Source: an uncultured Christensenellaceae bacterium
GTDB lineage: Bacteria > Bacillota > Clostridia > Christensenellales > CAG-314
Length of the DNA: 51,863 bases
Reading direction: 5' to 3'
Assembly: GCA_910587795.1 (NCBI GenBank)
Contig: CAJUNH010000011.1
Coordinates: 1-51,863 of the forward strand
Position 1 is the stretch's first letter; each line of letters starts with the position of its first letter. The notes under the pieces were generated by a model. It was given only the letters and a program-made list of their open reading frames with translations, searched no databases and was not told the DNA's origin. Below are positions 33,137-42,281 of this stretch, piece after piece. The translations under genes were made by a program, and so were the position numbers.

Positions 33137-34045
33137 ATGAACGTAATTGAAATAGACGGACTGCATAAATCGTTCGGCGACGTTCACGCCGTAAACGACT
33201 TGTCTTTTAAAGTAAAGCAAGGCGAATTATTTGCGTTTTTGGGCGTAAACGGCGCGGGCAAAAGCACTACGATATCAATGATGTGCGGCACGCTTATTCC
33301 GGATAACGGCTCTATACATATTTGCGGACTGGACGCGTTAAAACAAATCCGCGAAATTACCTCCAATATCGGCGTGGTGTTTCAAAACTCGGTTTTGGAC
33401 GGCGTTTTGTCCGTAAAGGACAACCTTATGTCCCGCGCAAGCCTGTACGGCATAACGGGCAAAGCGGCAAAAGACAGAATTAAAGAACTTGCCGAAATGC
33501 TGGATTTCAACGATTTGCTTAACCGTTCCGTAGGCAAATTATCGGGCGGTCAGCGCCGCAGAGTGGACGTTGCGCGCGCGTTGCTGCACAGTCCGCAAAT
33601 ACTTATTTTGGACGAACCTACAACGGGACTGGATCCGCAAACCCGAAAAAAACTTTGGAACGTAGTAAGTATGCTGCGTAAACGGCAAAATATGACGGTG
33701 TTTTTGACTACGCACTACATGGAGGAAACCGCCGACGCCGATTACGTGGTAATTTTGGACTGCGGTAAAATCGTTGCGGAAGGCACTCCTTTGGAACTTA
33801 AAAATAAATATACGGGCGATTTTATAACGGTTTACGGCGCGGAGGAAAGCAAAGTAAAAGTGCTAAAACTGCCTTACGAACAAATCCGCGACGCATACAG
33901 GATATCCGTTAAAAATACCGAACAGGCGCGTGACTTGATTATTGCAAATCCGCAGCTTTTTGTTGATTTTGAAATTAGCAAAGGCAAAATGGACGACGTG
34001 TTTTTGGCAGTTACGGGTAAAAGGTTGGAAGGAGGGGAATTATAA
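33137..34045 (+). CDS. ABC exporter ATPase (DrrA-like)
   Basis: 302 aa. Walker A GVNGAGKSTT (about residue 36), Q-loop VVFQNSVLD, signature LSGGQRRRVDVARALL, Walker B ILILDEPTTGLDP, and H-loop FLTTHYMEET. The last 80 residues form the C-terminal extension common in drug-export ATPases of the DrrA/CcmA type. It energises the permease whose ATG overlaps its stop (TAATG). AAAGGAG stands 9-15 nt before the ATG. Substrate unknown; drug or lipid export is the usual role. Expression is probably affected by the G9 promoter. Confidence 0.93.
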   Translation: MNVIEIDGLHKSFGDVHAVNDLSFKVKQGELFAFLGVNGAGKSTTISMMCGTLIPDNGSIHICGLDALKQIREITSNIGVVFQNSVLDGVLSVKDNLMSRASLYGITGKAAKDRIKELAEMLDFNDLLNRSVGKLSGGQRRRVDVARALLHSPQILILDEPTTGLDPQTRKKLWNVVSMLRKRQNMTVFLTTHYMEETADADYVVILDCGKIVAEGTPLELKNKYTGDFITVYGAEESKVKVLKLPYEQIRDAYRISVKNTEQARDLIIANPQLFVDFEISKGKMDDVFLAVTGKRLEGGEL

Positions 34046-34983
34046 TGCAAACGATGTTTTCTTTAACTAAACGCAATATAAAAATGTTTTTTAAAGATAA
34101 GGCAATGTTTTTTTCTTCTCTGCTTGTGCCGTTGATTTTGCTTGTATTGTATACCACGTTTCTTGCAAACGTATATCTTGACAGTTTTAAATCGTCCATA
34201 CCCGAAGGGTTTACCGCAGACGGTAAAATAATAAACGGACTTGTGGCAAGCCAGCTGTTTTCTTCTCTGCTTGCCGTTTGCTGCGTAACGGTGGCGTTTT
34301 GTTCCAATATAATAATGGTGCAGGATAAATATTTGGGCGTGCGCAAGGATTTGCTTGTATCGCCCGTCAAAAAATCCGTTTTGGCGCTGTCGTATTATTT
34401 AGCGTCCTTGACGGTTACGCTTATTATCAACTTTACGGCGCTTGCGGCAAGCTTAGTCTATGTCGCCGCTGCGGGCTGGTATATGTCTTTCGGCGACGTT
34501 ATGCTTATAATTTTAGACGTCTTTTTGTTTACAATGTTCGGCACCGCGCTGTCCTCTATTATAAATGCGTTTTTAAAAACTCAGGGGCAGATTTCCGCCG
34601 TAAGCACAATAGTATCCGCATGTTACGGCTTTATTTGCGGCGCGTATATGCCTATATCGCAATTCGGCGGCGGCTTGCAAAAAGTACTGTGCTTTTTCCC
34701 AAGCACGTACAGTACCTCTTTGATAAAAAACCACGCAATGCGCGGAGTATTTGAACAAATGGCAAAAGAGGGCTTTCCCGTCGAAGTAGCGGACGGTATC
34801 AAAAAAAGCGTCGATTGCAGTTTTGACTTTTTCGGTACGGATGTGTCGGTTACTGCAATGCTGCTTGTGGTAGTTGTAACGGTACTTGCGCTTGTCGGCG
34901 CGTACGTATTAATTTGCGCGTTTAAACGCGATGCGTCGGGTAAAACCAAGAGTAAACCCAAACGCCAACCTTCCGTAAAATAA
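34045..34983 (+). CDS. ABC-2-type exporter permease (DrrB-like)
   Basis: 312 aa. Six membrane spans (about 20-42, 71-90, 115-137, 146-168, 176-196, 270-292). KDKAMFFSSLLVPLILLVLYTTFLANVY and GAYMPISQFGGGLQKVLCFFPSTYS are ABC-2 signature regions. A hydrophilic loop at about 215-260 lies before the last span. The start codon overlaps the ATPase stop and GGAGGGG lies in the end of that gene, so coupling is tight. A terminator follows. Confidence 0.9.
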   Translation: MQTMFSLTKRNIKMFFKDKAMFFSSLLVPLILLVLYTTFLANVYLDSFKSSIPEGFTADGKIINGLVASQLFSSLLAVCCVTVAFCSNIIMVQDKYLGVRKDLLVSPVKKSVLALSYYLASLTVTLIINFTALAASLVYVAAAGWYMSFGDVMLIILDVFLFTMFGTALSSIINAFLKTQGQISAVSTIVSACYGFICGAYMPISQFGGGLQKVLCFFPSTYSTSLIKNHAMRGVFEQMAKEGFPVEVADGIKKSVDCSFDFFGTDVSVTAMLLVVVVTVLALVGAYVLICAFKRDASGKTKSKPKRQPSVK

Positions 34984-35005
34984 AGGCGCTGTACAATAAA
35001 CAAAC

Positions 35006-35031
35006 AGGACTGCGGTAAATTCCGCAGTCCT
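35006..35031. terminator. Bidirectional terminator
   Basis: A perfect 10-bp stem (AGGACTGCGG/CCGCAGTCCT) with a 6-nt loop, between the ABC permease and the convergent BspA-like gene, with A/T-rich flanks. Confidence 0.75.
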
Positions 35032-35060
35032 ATTCTAATATTATATTTTTTTTAATGTTG

Positions 35061-37913
35061 TTACAGGGCAACTTCGCCGTCAGTGCATATTACTTTTTCT
35101 GCGGGAACGTTTTGGAGCCAATAACCACCTTTTTTAATTGCCTTCCACTGTGCAACTGTTCCGTTAAAGTTGATGTTGGCTAGAGAATTGCAACCGTTGA
35201 ACGCCCGATAGCCTATACTGGTAACGCTATTTCCTATTGTTACGCTTGTAAGGCTGCTGCAACCGCGGAACGCCTCATCGCCTATACTAGTAACGCTGTC
35301 CGGGATCGTTACGCTTGTAAGGCTGCTGCAACCGTCGAACGCAAAAACGCCTATACTAGTAACGCTGTTTGGGATTGTTACGCTTGTAAGGCTGCTGCAA
35401 CCGTAGAACGCAGAAACGCCTATACTGGTAACGCTGTCGGGGATTGTTACGCTTGTAAGGCTGTTGCAACCGTCGAACGCAGAAGAGCCTATACTAGTGA
35501 CGCTGTCTGGAATTGTTACGTTTGTAATATTAGTACTGTAAAAAGCATAAGACGGAATAGCCGTTACGGTATTAGGTATTATCAATTCACCTGTTATTTC
35601 CTTACCGTCAATTACCAACGTTTTATTGCTTGTACCGTAGTACATTAAATTGTCAAGTCCATCTATTTTGCACCAATCGTCTATTGTTCCTAAATAGTTG
35701 ATGTTGGCTAGAGAATTGCAACCGTTGAACGCCTCATCGCCTATACTGGTAACGCTGTCGGGGATTGTTACGCTTGTAAGGCTGCTGCAAAAGTAGAACG
35801 CCTCATCGCCTATACTAATAACGCTGTTTGGGATTGTTACGCTTGTAATATTAGTACAATAATAGAAAGCAAAAGACGGAATAGACGTTACGGTATTAGG
35901 TATTACCAATTCCGTTACTGCCTGTCCGTTTAGACTGAACGTTTTATTGCTTGTACCGTAGTACATTAAACTGTAAAGTCCATTTATTTTGCACCAATCG
36001 TCTATTGTTCCTAAATAGTTGATGTTGGCTAGAGAATTGCAACCGTTGAACGCCTCATCGCCTATACTGGTAACGCTGTCGGGGATTGTTACGCTTGTAA
36101 GGCTGCTGCAAAAGTAGAACGCCTCATCGCCTATACTAATAACGCTGTTTGGGATTGTTACGCTTGTAATATTAGTACAATAATAGAAAGCAAAAGACGG
36201 AATAGACGTTACGGTATTAGGTATTACCAATTCCGTTACTGCCTGTCCGTTTAGACTGAACGTTTTATTGCTTGTACCGTAGTACATTAAACTGTAAAGT
36301 CCATTTATTTTGCACCAATCGTCTATTGTTCCTAAATAGTTGATGTTGGCAAGAGAATTGCAACCGTTGAACGCCCGATAGCCTATACTGGTAACGCTAT
36401 TTCCTATTGTTACGCTTGTAAGGCTGCTGCAACTGCCGAACGCATAAGAGCCTATACTTGTGACAGGTTTTCCTTCATACGTTGACGGTATTACGATATC
36501 CGTATCGGTTGCGGTACCTATACCCGTAACGCTACATGTAATTTCGTCATTATTGACTTGATAATTTAATCCCGCTGTACCTGCTAATACCTTTTCCCAT
36601 TGTGCGGTAAAAGTAGCGGAAGTAACGTCAAAAATCCACACAGTAGTAGAAGTAACGATGTTTTCATTATATATCCAACCTGCAAAAGCATATCCGTCCT
36701 TTGTTGGCTCAGGCAAAGCGCCGATTGTTTTATCGTAAGTAACGGTAATCGTTTGTTGAGTGTTATTTTCGGTTGCTCCGTCGTAGTCGAGATTTACGGT
36801 ATATTGCTTTGCGGTATAAACGGCATTAACGGTAATATTGCCTGTTGTAAGCGAATAACTTTCCCAAACGCCCGTATATCCCGTTTTGCAAGGGACGTCG
36901 GGTTCGGTTATGTTTTTGTTTTCGACGGTATAAGTCAGGGTATCGACTACCCCGTTATCTGCTTTAAAAATGACGGCATAGGTAACAGGCGTATATACGG
37001 CATTAACCGTAACGTTACCCGTTGTCAGTGTATATTGTTCCCATATGCCCGTATAACCTATTTTATCGGGTACCGCGGGTTCGGTTATATTTTTGTTTTC
37101 TACGGTATAAGTCTTAACGGCAACGGTTTTGCCGTCCGTCTTAAACGTAACGGTAAATTCGTCGATACTCCATTTTGCGGTCAGTTCCGCCGATTCGTCG
37201 TCGTAAACCCAAACTGTATTGGAAGTAACCAAAGTGCTGCCGTAGTACCAGCCCGCAAAGTTATATTCCATCTTTTCGGGCGTAGGCAAATTGCTTATCG
37301 TTTGGTTGTAGGTAACGGTTATATTGTGCTGAGCATTTCCGCTTGTTGCTCCGTCGTAATCGAGATTTACGGTATATTGCTTTGCGGTATAAACGGCATT
37401 AACGGTAATATTGCCTGTTGTAAGCGAATAGCTTTCCCAAACGCCCGTATATCCTGTTTTGGTGGGTACGGCAGGTTCGGTTATATTTGTATCTTGCGCC
37501 GTATAAGTTTGAGTATCGACTGTTTCTCCGTCCGCTTTGAAAGTTACCGTATAAGTTTCGGGTTGCGGATCGGGATTGTCTTGCTTTTTTTCTTGCACCG
37601 TAATCTTGCAGGTAGCAGTTAAATTATTGTACTTTACTGTAACAGTGCAATCTCCCTTTGTTAAGTTTCCAATCAAGGTGTACTCTGTTACGGTACTTGT
37701 GTTGCCGTCTTTATCCGTATACGTTACCGTAAGATAGTGTTTTAAACTATCCAACGTATCCCCTTCGTATACGGTGTGAGTGTTATCGAAAGATACGGCA
37801 AGTTTACTTTTGTCGCTGTTATCGGGAACAACGCAGGCGGACAAACTTACCGTTGCAATACATAGCGTTAATACAAGTATTGCAAATAGAAGCAATTTGA
37901 GTTTCCTGTTCAT
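35061..37913 (-). CDS. Large surface lipoprotein with InlB-type B repeats and BspA leucine-rich repeats
   Basis: 950 aa. A lipoprotein signal ends in LSAC (Cys 27). Residues about 30-110 resemble a bacterial Ig-like or cell-wall domain (VSFDNTHTVYEGDTLDSLKHYLTVTYTD). Residues about 120-445 hold InlB-type B repeats (YTVTFKADGETVDTQTYTA; YTVNLDYDGAT; YNFAGWYYGSTLV), including near-duplicate modules. From about 450 on it is BspA/TpLRR-type LRR (SLTSVTIPDSVTSIGDEAF repeated, over 15 units). Two apparently identical 107-residue blocks lie at about 526-739. Such proteins bind host or microbial surfaces; the ligand is unknown. AAAGGAG stands 8 nt before the ATG. A structured RNA and terminator lie immediately upstream on the same strand and may control it. 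Confidence 0.9.
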   Translation of the reverse strand: MNRKLKLLLFAILVLTLCIATVSLSACVVPDNSDKSKLAVSFDNTHTVYEGDTLDSLKHYLTVTYTDKDGNTSTVTEYTLIGNLTKGDCTVTVKYNNLTATCKITVQEKKQDNPDPQPETYTVTFKADGETVDTQTYTAQDTNITEPAVPTKTGYTGVWESYSLTTGNITVNAVYTAKQYTVNLDYDGATSGNAQHNITVTYNQTISNLPTPEKMEYNFAGWYYGSTLVTSNTVWVYDDESAELTAKWSIDEFTVTFKTDGKTVAVKTYTVENKNITEPAVPDKIGYTGIWEQYTLTTGNVTVNAVYTPVTYAVIFKADNGVVDTLTYTVENKNITEPDVPCKTGYTGVWESYSLTTGNITVNAVYTAKQYTVNLDYDGATENNTQQTITVTYDKTIGALPEPTKDGYAFAGWIYNENIVTSTTVWIFDVTSATFTAQWEKVLAGTAGLNYQVNNDEITCSVTGIGTATDTDIVIPSTYEGKPVTSIGSYAFGSCSSLTSVTIGNSVTSIGYRAFNGCNSLANINYLGTIDDWCKINGLYSLMYYGTSNKTFSLNGQAVTELVIPNTVTSIPSFAFYYCTNITSVTIPNSVISIGDEAFYFCSSLTSVTIPDSVTSIGDEAFNGCNSLANINYLGTIDDWCKINGLYSLMYYGTSNKTFSLNGQAVTELVIPNTVTSIPSFAFYYCTNITSVTIPNSVISIGDEAFYFCSSLTSVTIPDSVTSIGDEAFNGCNSLANINYLGTIDDWCKIDGLDNLMYYGTSNKTLVIDGKEITGELIIPNTVTAIPSYAFYSTNITNVTIPDSVTSIGSSAFDGCNSLTSVTIPDSVTSIGVSAFYGCSSLTSVTIPNSVTSIGVFAFDGCSSLTSVTIPDSVTSIGDEAFRGCSSLTSVTIGNSVTSIGYRAFNGCNSLANINFNGTVAQWKAIKKGGYWLQNVPAEKVICTDGEVAL
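35697..36338 (-). repeat. Two tandem 321-bp units inside the LRR gene
   Basis: 35697-36017 and 36018-36338 appear identical by eye and encode 107 residues each; a third, diverging copy begins at 36339. The exact 3-nt multiple keeps frame, so repeat number can change without breaking the gene. Confidence 0.85.
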
Positions 37914-37946
37914 ACAGTATTCTCCTTTCTAAATAATTTTTGCAAT

Positions 37947-37978
37947 AAAAAAGTGCCGTAACCTTGCGGAACGGCACT
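37947..37978 (-). terminator. Intrinsic terminator at the end of the structured RNA
   Basis: On the minus strand AGTGCCGT pairs with ACGGCACT around a small GCAA-capped loop and a TTTTTT run follows. It lies 34 bp before the BspA-like start codon, so it either ends a separate RNA or attenuates the gene. Confidence 0.8.
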
Positions 37979-38111
37979 GTAGAACATACGTTTCGCTAGG
38001 TTACCACACCAACTAAATAAGCCGACAAACTTATTGTAATGCGAATGAACGTACAATCCTACCAAGGGATTTATACGTTTGTCGGCGGTGCAGTATTCAG
38101 TTGATGTGGTA
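37947..38111 (-). ncRNA. Rod-like structured RNA upstream of the BspA-like gene, class not identified
   Basis: On the minus strand, from a strong promoter to the terminator at 37947, about 165 nt. Outer helix P1 pairs 38099-38115 with 37998-38014 (17 positions, one mismatch, one wobble). Helix P2 pairs 38077-38086 with 38021-38030 (10 perfect bp). A third hairpin, CGTATAAATCC with GGATTGTACG, lies inside at about 38050-38078. P1 and P2 are separated by an asymmetric bubble of 12 and 6 nt. This is either a standalone RNA (a rod with a central bubble recalls 6S RNA) or a leader with attenuator for the surface lipoprotein. I found no match to a riboswitch class I know. Confidence 0.6.
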
Positions 38112-38116
38112 GCCTA

Positions 38117-38145
38117 ATTTTAGCAAAGGTGCGTGTAAAAGTCAA
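38117..38145 (-). promoter_or_regulatory. Promoter of the structured RNA / BspA-like gene
   Basis: On the minus strand TTGACT (38140-38145), 17 bp, TAAAAT (38117-38122). A second TTGACT lies about 12 bp further upstream. The start predicted near 38110 falls at the foot of helix P1. Confidence 0.75.
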
Positions 38146-38455
38146 GATAAAAGTCAATAAAAAATACGGTAGGTAAAATAATAAAAAACGTTTTTATAGT
38201 TTGACGTACAGTCCCATGCGCTGTCTGTAAATGCTCGGCTTAGTAGTTAAAACGCGTATTGTTACCGGCATATTAATATTTGAATAAGTATTTGAAGTTT
38301 AAAATCTTATATCAAAAACTTGTATTTTTTTGCAAAAATATGGTAAAATACTATCGGTCGTATCTTTAATAAGAGCGATACTACATATTTTTTATATCTT
38401 TTTACCGAATAAAAAAGATATTCGTACCGCATTTGCGGACGAAATTGAGGTTTTT
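38146..38455 (+). other. Intergenic region before the ECF S component gene
   Basis: About 310 bp without a supported gene. It holds the plus-strand promoter at 38320-38349 and a leader of about 100 nt; nothing else is recognised. Confidence 0.5.
38320..38349 (+). promoter_or_regulatory. Promoter of the ECF S component-coaX operon
   Basis: TTGTAT (38320-38325), 18 bp, TAAAAT (38344-38349) with a TGG extended -10. Confidence 0.6.
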
Positions 38456-39142
38456 ATGGTAAATTATAGCAGCAAGGCGTTTAAGGTTGCGCGTTACGCC
38501 ATTATGTTGGCGATAATTTTTATCGCAACGCTACTCGACAGAGTCATAACTTTGGGTTTGCCCATTGCGGGAGCAACAGTGGAATTAATTGTTACTTTTG
38601 CTTTGTGTTTTTTATTTAATTCGTGGATAGACGGATTAATTGCAAGCGTTTTTATGGGGCTGTCGTCTTTTATTTTGGCGTTTCCGTTTGCCAAAGTCGC
38701 GTCGCAAAATCCGCTTATATCTATCGTTCCGCGGCTTTTTGTAAGCATATTTGCTTTTTGCGTGTATAGACTTATTTTACTGTTGACAAACAAACTTAAC
38801 AATAAAATTCTTGCGCAGACTATTGCAATGGTGCCCGCAACCTTTGTGGGACTGATTACAAATACAATACTTTATATGGGCGCGCTTACGTTGTTTACCG
38901 ACGCTTACGGATCGCTTGTACTGGCTTTGCAGGCGGTAGTTATACTCAACGTTTTGCCGGAGTATCTTGTTGCGCTGTTGGGCGTTGCACCGTTAGTGTT
39001 GGGCGTACGCAGGGGCTTAAAGCTGGGACGGGACGGAAACAACTGGAAACGGCTTGACGGTGGTAAGCCTGCGGAAATTAACGGCGCGCCGCAAAACGAA
39101 ACCGAGCAATCTGTTGATACCGACGGGGAAAATAAAGGATAA
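38456..39142 (+). CDS. ECF transporter S component, probably pantothenate-specific
   Basis: 228 aa with about six membrane spans and the layout of ECF substrate-binding subunits: a first helix FKVARYAIMLAIIFIATLLDRV, the acidic/aromatic middle GATVELIVTFALCFLF, IVPRLFVSIFAFCVYRLI, and GLITNTILYMGALTLF. S components capture a vitamin and use a shared EcfA/A'/T engine encoded elsewhere. coaX, which phosphorylates pantothenate, starts two bases after this stop, so I infer pantothenate (PanT-like) as substrate. ATG 38456 with GAGG upstream is preferred over an in-frame start at 38330, which would add 42 residues overlapping the promoter. The C-terminal 40 residues are hydrophilic. Confidence 0.82.
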   Translation: MVNYSSKAFKVARYAIMLAIIFIATLLDRVITLGLPIAGATVELIVTFALCFLFNSWIDGLIASVFMGLSSFILAFPFAKVASQNPLISIVPRLFVSIFAFCVYRLILLLTNKLNNKILAQTIAMVPATFVGLITNTILYMGALTLFTDAYGSLVLALQAVVILNVLPEYLVALLGVAPLVLGVRRGLKLGRDGNNWKRLDGGKPAEINGAPQNETEQSVDTDGENKG

Positions 39143-39144
39143 TT

Positions 39145-39915
39145 ATGATTTTAACGGTAGATATTGGCAATACTAATATTAAAATAGGACTGTTCGAACA
39201 AACAGGCGTATTAAGCAAATCTTTTAAAATGTCCACGGACGTAAAGCGTACAAGCGACGAATACGTAGCGTTGCTTTTACAGCTTTTAAATCATTCCAAA
39301 ATAGACGAAAAGTCTATAACCGGCGCAATCGTGTCGTCGGTTATTCCCCAACTGGACTATACTTTTACCAACGTTATTACGTACGTTTTCGGCGTTAAGC
39401 CGTTGGTTGTCGGCGTAGGCGTCAAAACGGGTCTTGCAATACGCTACGACTTTCCGCGCGAGCTCGGCAGCGACCGTATCATAACTTGCGTAGCGGCGGA
39501 AAAGCAATACGGCGCGCCGTTTATTTTGGTTGATTTCGGTACGGCAACCACCTTTAACGTTGTAAACGAACGCAGGGAATTTATAGGCGGAGCTATATCT
39601 TTGGGACTTAAATCCACAATCGAAAGCTTGGCTGAGTGTACCGCAAAACTGCCTAACGTGGAATTGGAAACGCCTAAAAAAGTTGTGGCTCAGTCGACGG
39701 GAAAAGCCATTCAAAGCGGAGTTATTTACGGAGCGGCAGGGCAGGTTAAATATATGATTGACCAAATCAAGCGCGAAACAGGGCTTAATAACGCAAAGGT
39801 TATCGCAACGGGCGGGCTGTCGAACATAATCTATAACGTCGAACCGCTGTTTGATTACATCGACCGCGAGCTGTCCCTTAAAGGCTTGTTTGAAATTTAC
39901 AGGCAAAACAATTAG
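39145..39915 (+). CDS. coaX: Type III pantothenate kinase
   Basis: 256 aa. The ASKHA-fold motifs are complete: phosphate-1 VDIGNTNIKIGLFE, GSDRIITCVAAEKQYG, LVDFGTATTFNVV, GGAISLGLKSTIESLAECTAKLP, and ATGGLS near the end. It makes 4'-phosphopantothenate, the first step of CoA synthesis; coaE, the last step, is also in this window. AAAGGAT lies upstream, within the preceding gene's end. Cotranscribed with the S component. Confidence 0.95.
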   Translation: MILTVDIGNTNIKIGLFEQTGVLSKSFKMSTDVKRTSDEYVALLLQLLNHSKIDEKSITGAIVSSVIPQLDYTFTNVITYVFGVKPLVVGVGVKTGLAIRYDFPRELGSDRIITCVAAEKQYGAPFILVDFGTATTFNVVNERREFIGGAISLGLKSTIESLAECTAKLPNVELETPKKVVAQSTGKAIQSGVIYGAAGQVKYMIDQIKRETGLNNAKVIATGGLSNIIYNVEPLFDYIDRELSLKGLFEIYRQNN

Positions 39916-40234
39916 CGCGTTTAAGCATATATGCAAATGCGCAGCGGACTGAGTTTTATTTTACCGTGCCGTTTAGTAAAAGAGCGCGCTTTAATATAAC
40001 AGGCTTTTAAATACGGCGTTAGCGGATTGATAAAACACAAAATTAACATATTGCAGCACGGCATAAAGGATTACGGCGGTAAATATAAATTATCACCTTA
40101 CGGGCGGTAAGCGGTTTATCGCCGTTTTTGTTGTAAAATTACCGTTCAGCCGTTGACAACCGCGCCGAAATGTTTTACAATTATAGCAAAACAAATGTTC
40201 TATTTTAAAAAGAAATAAAGGGAACGGCAATTAA
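39916..40234 (+). other. Intergenic region before uvrB
   Basis: About 320 bp with no gene seen. It holds the uvrB promoter at 40153-40181. I looked for a LexA/DinR box (CGAAC-N4-GTTCG) and saw none. Confidence 0.5.
40153..40181 (+). promoter_or_regulatory. Promoter of uvrB
   Basis: TTGACA (40153-40158), 17 bp, TACAAT (40176-40181), about 54 bp before the uvrB ATG. Confidence 0.75.
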
Positions 40235-42205
40235 ATGGATTTTAAACTTCACTCCAAATACAAACCTTGCGGCGATCAGCCTAAGGCAATAGAACAGCTT
40301 ACGCAGGGCATACGCGACGGGTTGCAGACGCAGGTGCTGCGCGGCGTAACGGGCAGCGGTAAAACGTTTACGATGGCTAACGTTATTGCCAACATAAACC
40401 GTCCGGCGTTGGTAATTTGTCACAACAAAACATTGGCGGCGCAGCTTTGTAACGAGTTCCGCGAGTTTTTTCCCGAAAACAGAGTGGAGTTTTTTGTAAG
40501 TTATTACGATTATTATATGCCCGAAAGTTACATTCCCGCACGCGATTTGTATATCGAAAAGGAAATAGACACCAACGAGGAAATCGACCGTCTGCGTAAC
40601 AGCGCAACGTGCAGTTTGTTCGAGCGCAGGGACACTATAGTAGTTGCCAGCGTTTCCTGTATCTACGGTTTGGGCGCGCCCGACGAATATTTTAAACTGA
40701 GTTTGTCGTTACGTCCGGGAGACTCCGTTTCGCGCGAGGATATTGTCCGCAAGCTTATATCTATTCAGTACGAACGTAACGATATGGATTTTCATCGGGG
40801 TACTTTTCGCGTAAGGGGCGATATCGTAGAGATTTTTCCCGCGTCGTATAGCGAACATGCCGTACGCGTAGAGTTTTGGGGCGACGAAGTGGAAAAGATA
40901 AGCGAGATAGACGCATTAACGGGCAATACGGTTGCAAACTTACTGCACGTTATGATATATCCGGCAACGCAGTACGTTGTAGAGGGCGTTACCATGGAAA
41001 AAGCCATAGGGCAGATTAAAGCGGATATGGAAAACGAAGTAGCATACTTCAACGACGTAAACAAGCTTGTGGAAGCGCAGCGGCTTAAACAGCGCGTTTC
41101 GTACGATATCGAAATGATGCAGGAAATGGGCTATTGCAGCGGCATCGAAAACTATTCCCGCTATTTTGACGGGCGCGCCGTAGGACAGCCTCCGTATACG
41201 CTTATGGATTACTTTCCCGACGACTTTGTTACGTTTATAGACGAAAGCCATATGACCATTCCGCAGATACGCGGTATGTACAACGGCGACAGAGCGCGCA
41301 AAGTCAATCTTGTAGGATACGGTTTCCGTATGCAGAGCGCTTTTGATAACCGTCCGCTTACGTTTGATGAATTCGACGGCAAACTCGGTCAGCTGGTGTG
41401 CGTATCGGCAACTCCTGCCGAATACGAACTGCACCGCGCCGATAACGTAGTGGAACAGCTTATACGTCCTACGGGTCTGCTCGACCCTAAGGTTGACGTG
41501 CGCAAAGTAGACGGTCAAATCGACGATTTATTGGGCGAAATTCATAAAGTCGTACACGAGGAACACGGCAGGGTTTTGGTAACGACGCTTACCAAACGTA
41601 TGGCGGAAAGTCTTACGGAATTTTTGGCAAAACATAACGTTAGAGTAAAATATATGCATTCGGAAATAGATACGTTGGAGCGCGTGGAAATCGTAAGCGG
41701 TTTAAAACGCGGCGAGTTCGACGTGCTTGTAGGCATCAACCTTCTGCGCGAAGGTTTGGATATGCCTCAGGTCAGGCTGGTTGCGATACTGGACGCCGAT
41801 AAGGAAGGTTTTCTTCGCAGCGATACCGCGCTTATTCAAACCATAGGCCGCGCCGCCCGTAATGCGGACGGGCGTGTTATAATGTACGCCGACGTAATTA
41901 CCGACAGTATGCAGCGCGCTATAAGCGAAACTAACCGCAGACGGCAAATCCAAAACGAATATAACGTACGGCACGGTATTACGCCTAAAACAATCGAGCA
42001 TATGGTCGATAATACGTTGGAAATAACTCAAAAGGGCGCGGCGCGTATGACCGCTAAGGATTTGGAACGCGAAATCGAAAACGCAACTGCGCGTATGAAA
42101 ACCGCTGCAAACCAACTGGATTTTGAAAAAGCTATTCAGCTGCGCGAAGAAGTTGTAAAACTTACTAAGCAGTTGGAAAAGGAACGCCGTAAAAAACGCG
42201 GATAA
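40235..42205 (+). CDS. uvrB: Excinuclease ABC subunit B
   Basis: 656 aa. Walker A GVTGSGKTFT, the beta-hairpin region SYYDYYMPESYIPARDLYIEKE, helicase motif DESH (FIDESHMTIPQIRGM), motif V/VI LIQTIGRAARN, and a C-terminal UVR domain that binds UvrC (about 620-650, MKTAANQLDFEKAIQLREEV). UvrB receives damaged DNA from UvrA in nucleotide excision repair. AAAGGGAAC is a modest ribosome site. uvrA follows by 76 bp, the usual Firmicutes pair. Confidence 0.98.
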   Translation: MDFKLHSKYKPCGDQPKAIEQLTQGIRDGLQTQVLRGVTGSGKTFTMANVIANINRPALVICHNKTLAAQLCNEFREFFPENRVEFFVSYYDYYMPESYIPARDLYIEKEIDTNEEIDRLRNSATCSLFERRDTIVVASVSCIYGLGAPDEYFKLSLSLRPGDSVSREDIVRKLISIQYERNDMDFHRGTFRVRGDIVEIFPASYSEHAVRVEFWGDEVEKISEIDALTGNTVANLLHVMIYPATQYVVEGVTMEKAIGQIKADMENEVAYFNDVNKLVEAQRLKQRVSYDIEMMQEMGYCSGIENYSRYFDGRAVGQPPYTLMDYFPDDFVTFIDESHMTIPQIRGMYNGDRARKVNLVGYGFRMQSAFDNRPLTFDEFDGKLGQLVCVSATPAEYELHRADNVVEQLIRPTGLLDPKVDVRKVDGQIDDLLGEIHKVVHEEHGRVLVTTLTKRMAESLTEFLAKHNVRVKYMHSEIDTLERVEIVSGLKRGEFDVLVGINLLREGLDMPQVRLVAILDADKEGFLRSDTALIQTIGRAARNADGRVIMYADVITDSMQRAISETNRRRQIQNEYNVRHGITPKTIEHMVDNTLEITQKGAARMTAKDLEREIENATARMKTAANQLDFEKAIQLREEVVKLTKQLEKERRKKRG

Positions 42206-42281
42206 AACGGCTTGTATACGAAGATAGACTATACTTGCGCCGGTTTGCAGTAAGAAATATAAATTATTATTTAGGTATAAT

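Noticed and set aside
35061..36470. CRISPR-like regular repeats
   Set aside because: The repeats are in-frame LRR codons with variable positions, not identical direct repeats with unique spacers.
36600..37622. 340-codon open frame on the plus strand
   Set aside because: It is antisense to the InlB repeats of the BspA-like gene, has no ribosome site, and its sequence mirrors the repeat composition.
40100..40234. LexA (SOS) box expected upstream of uvrB
   Set aside because: No CGAAC-N4-GTTCG or close variant was found on either strand.
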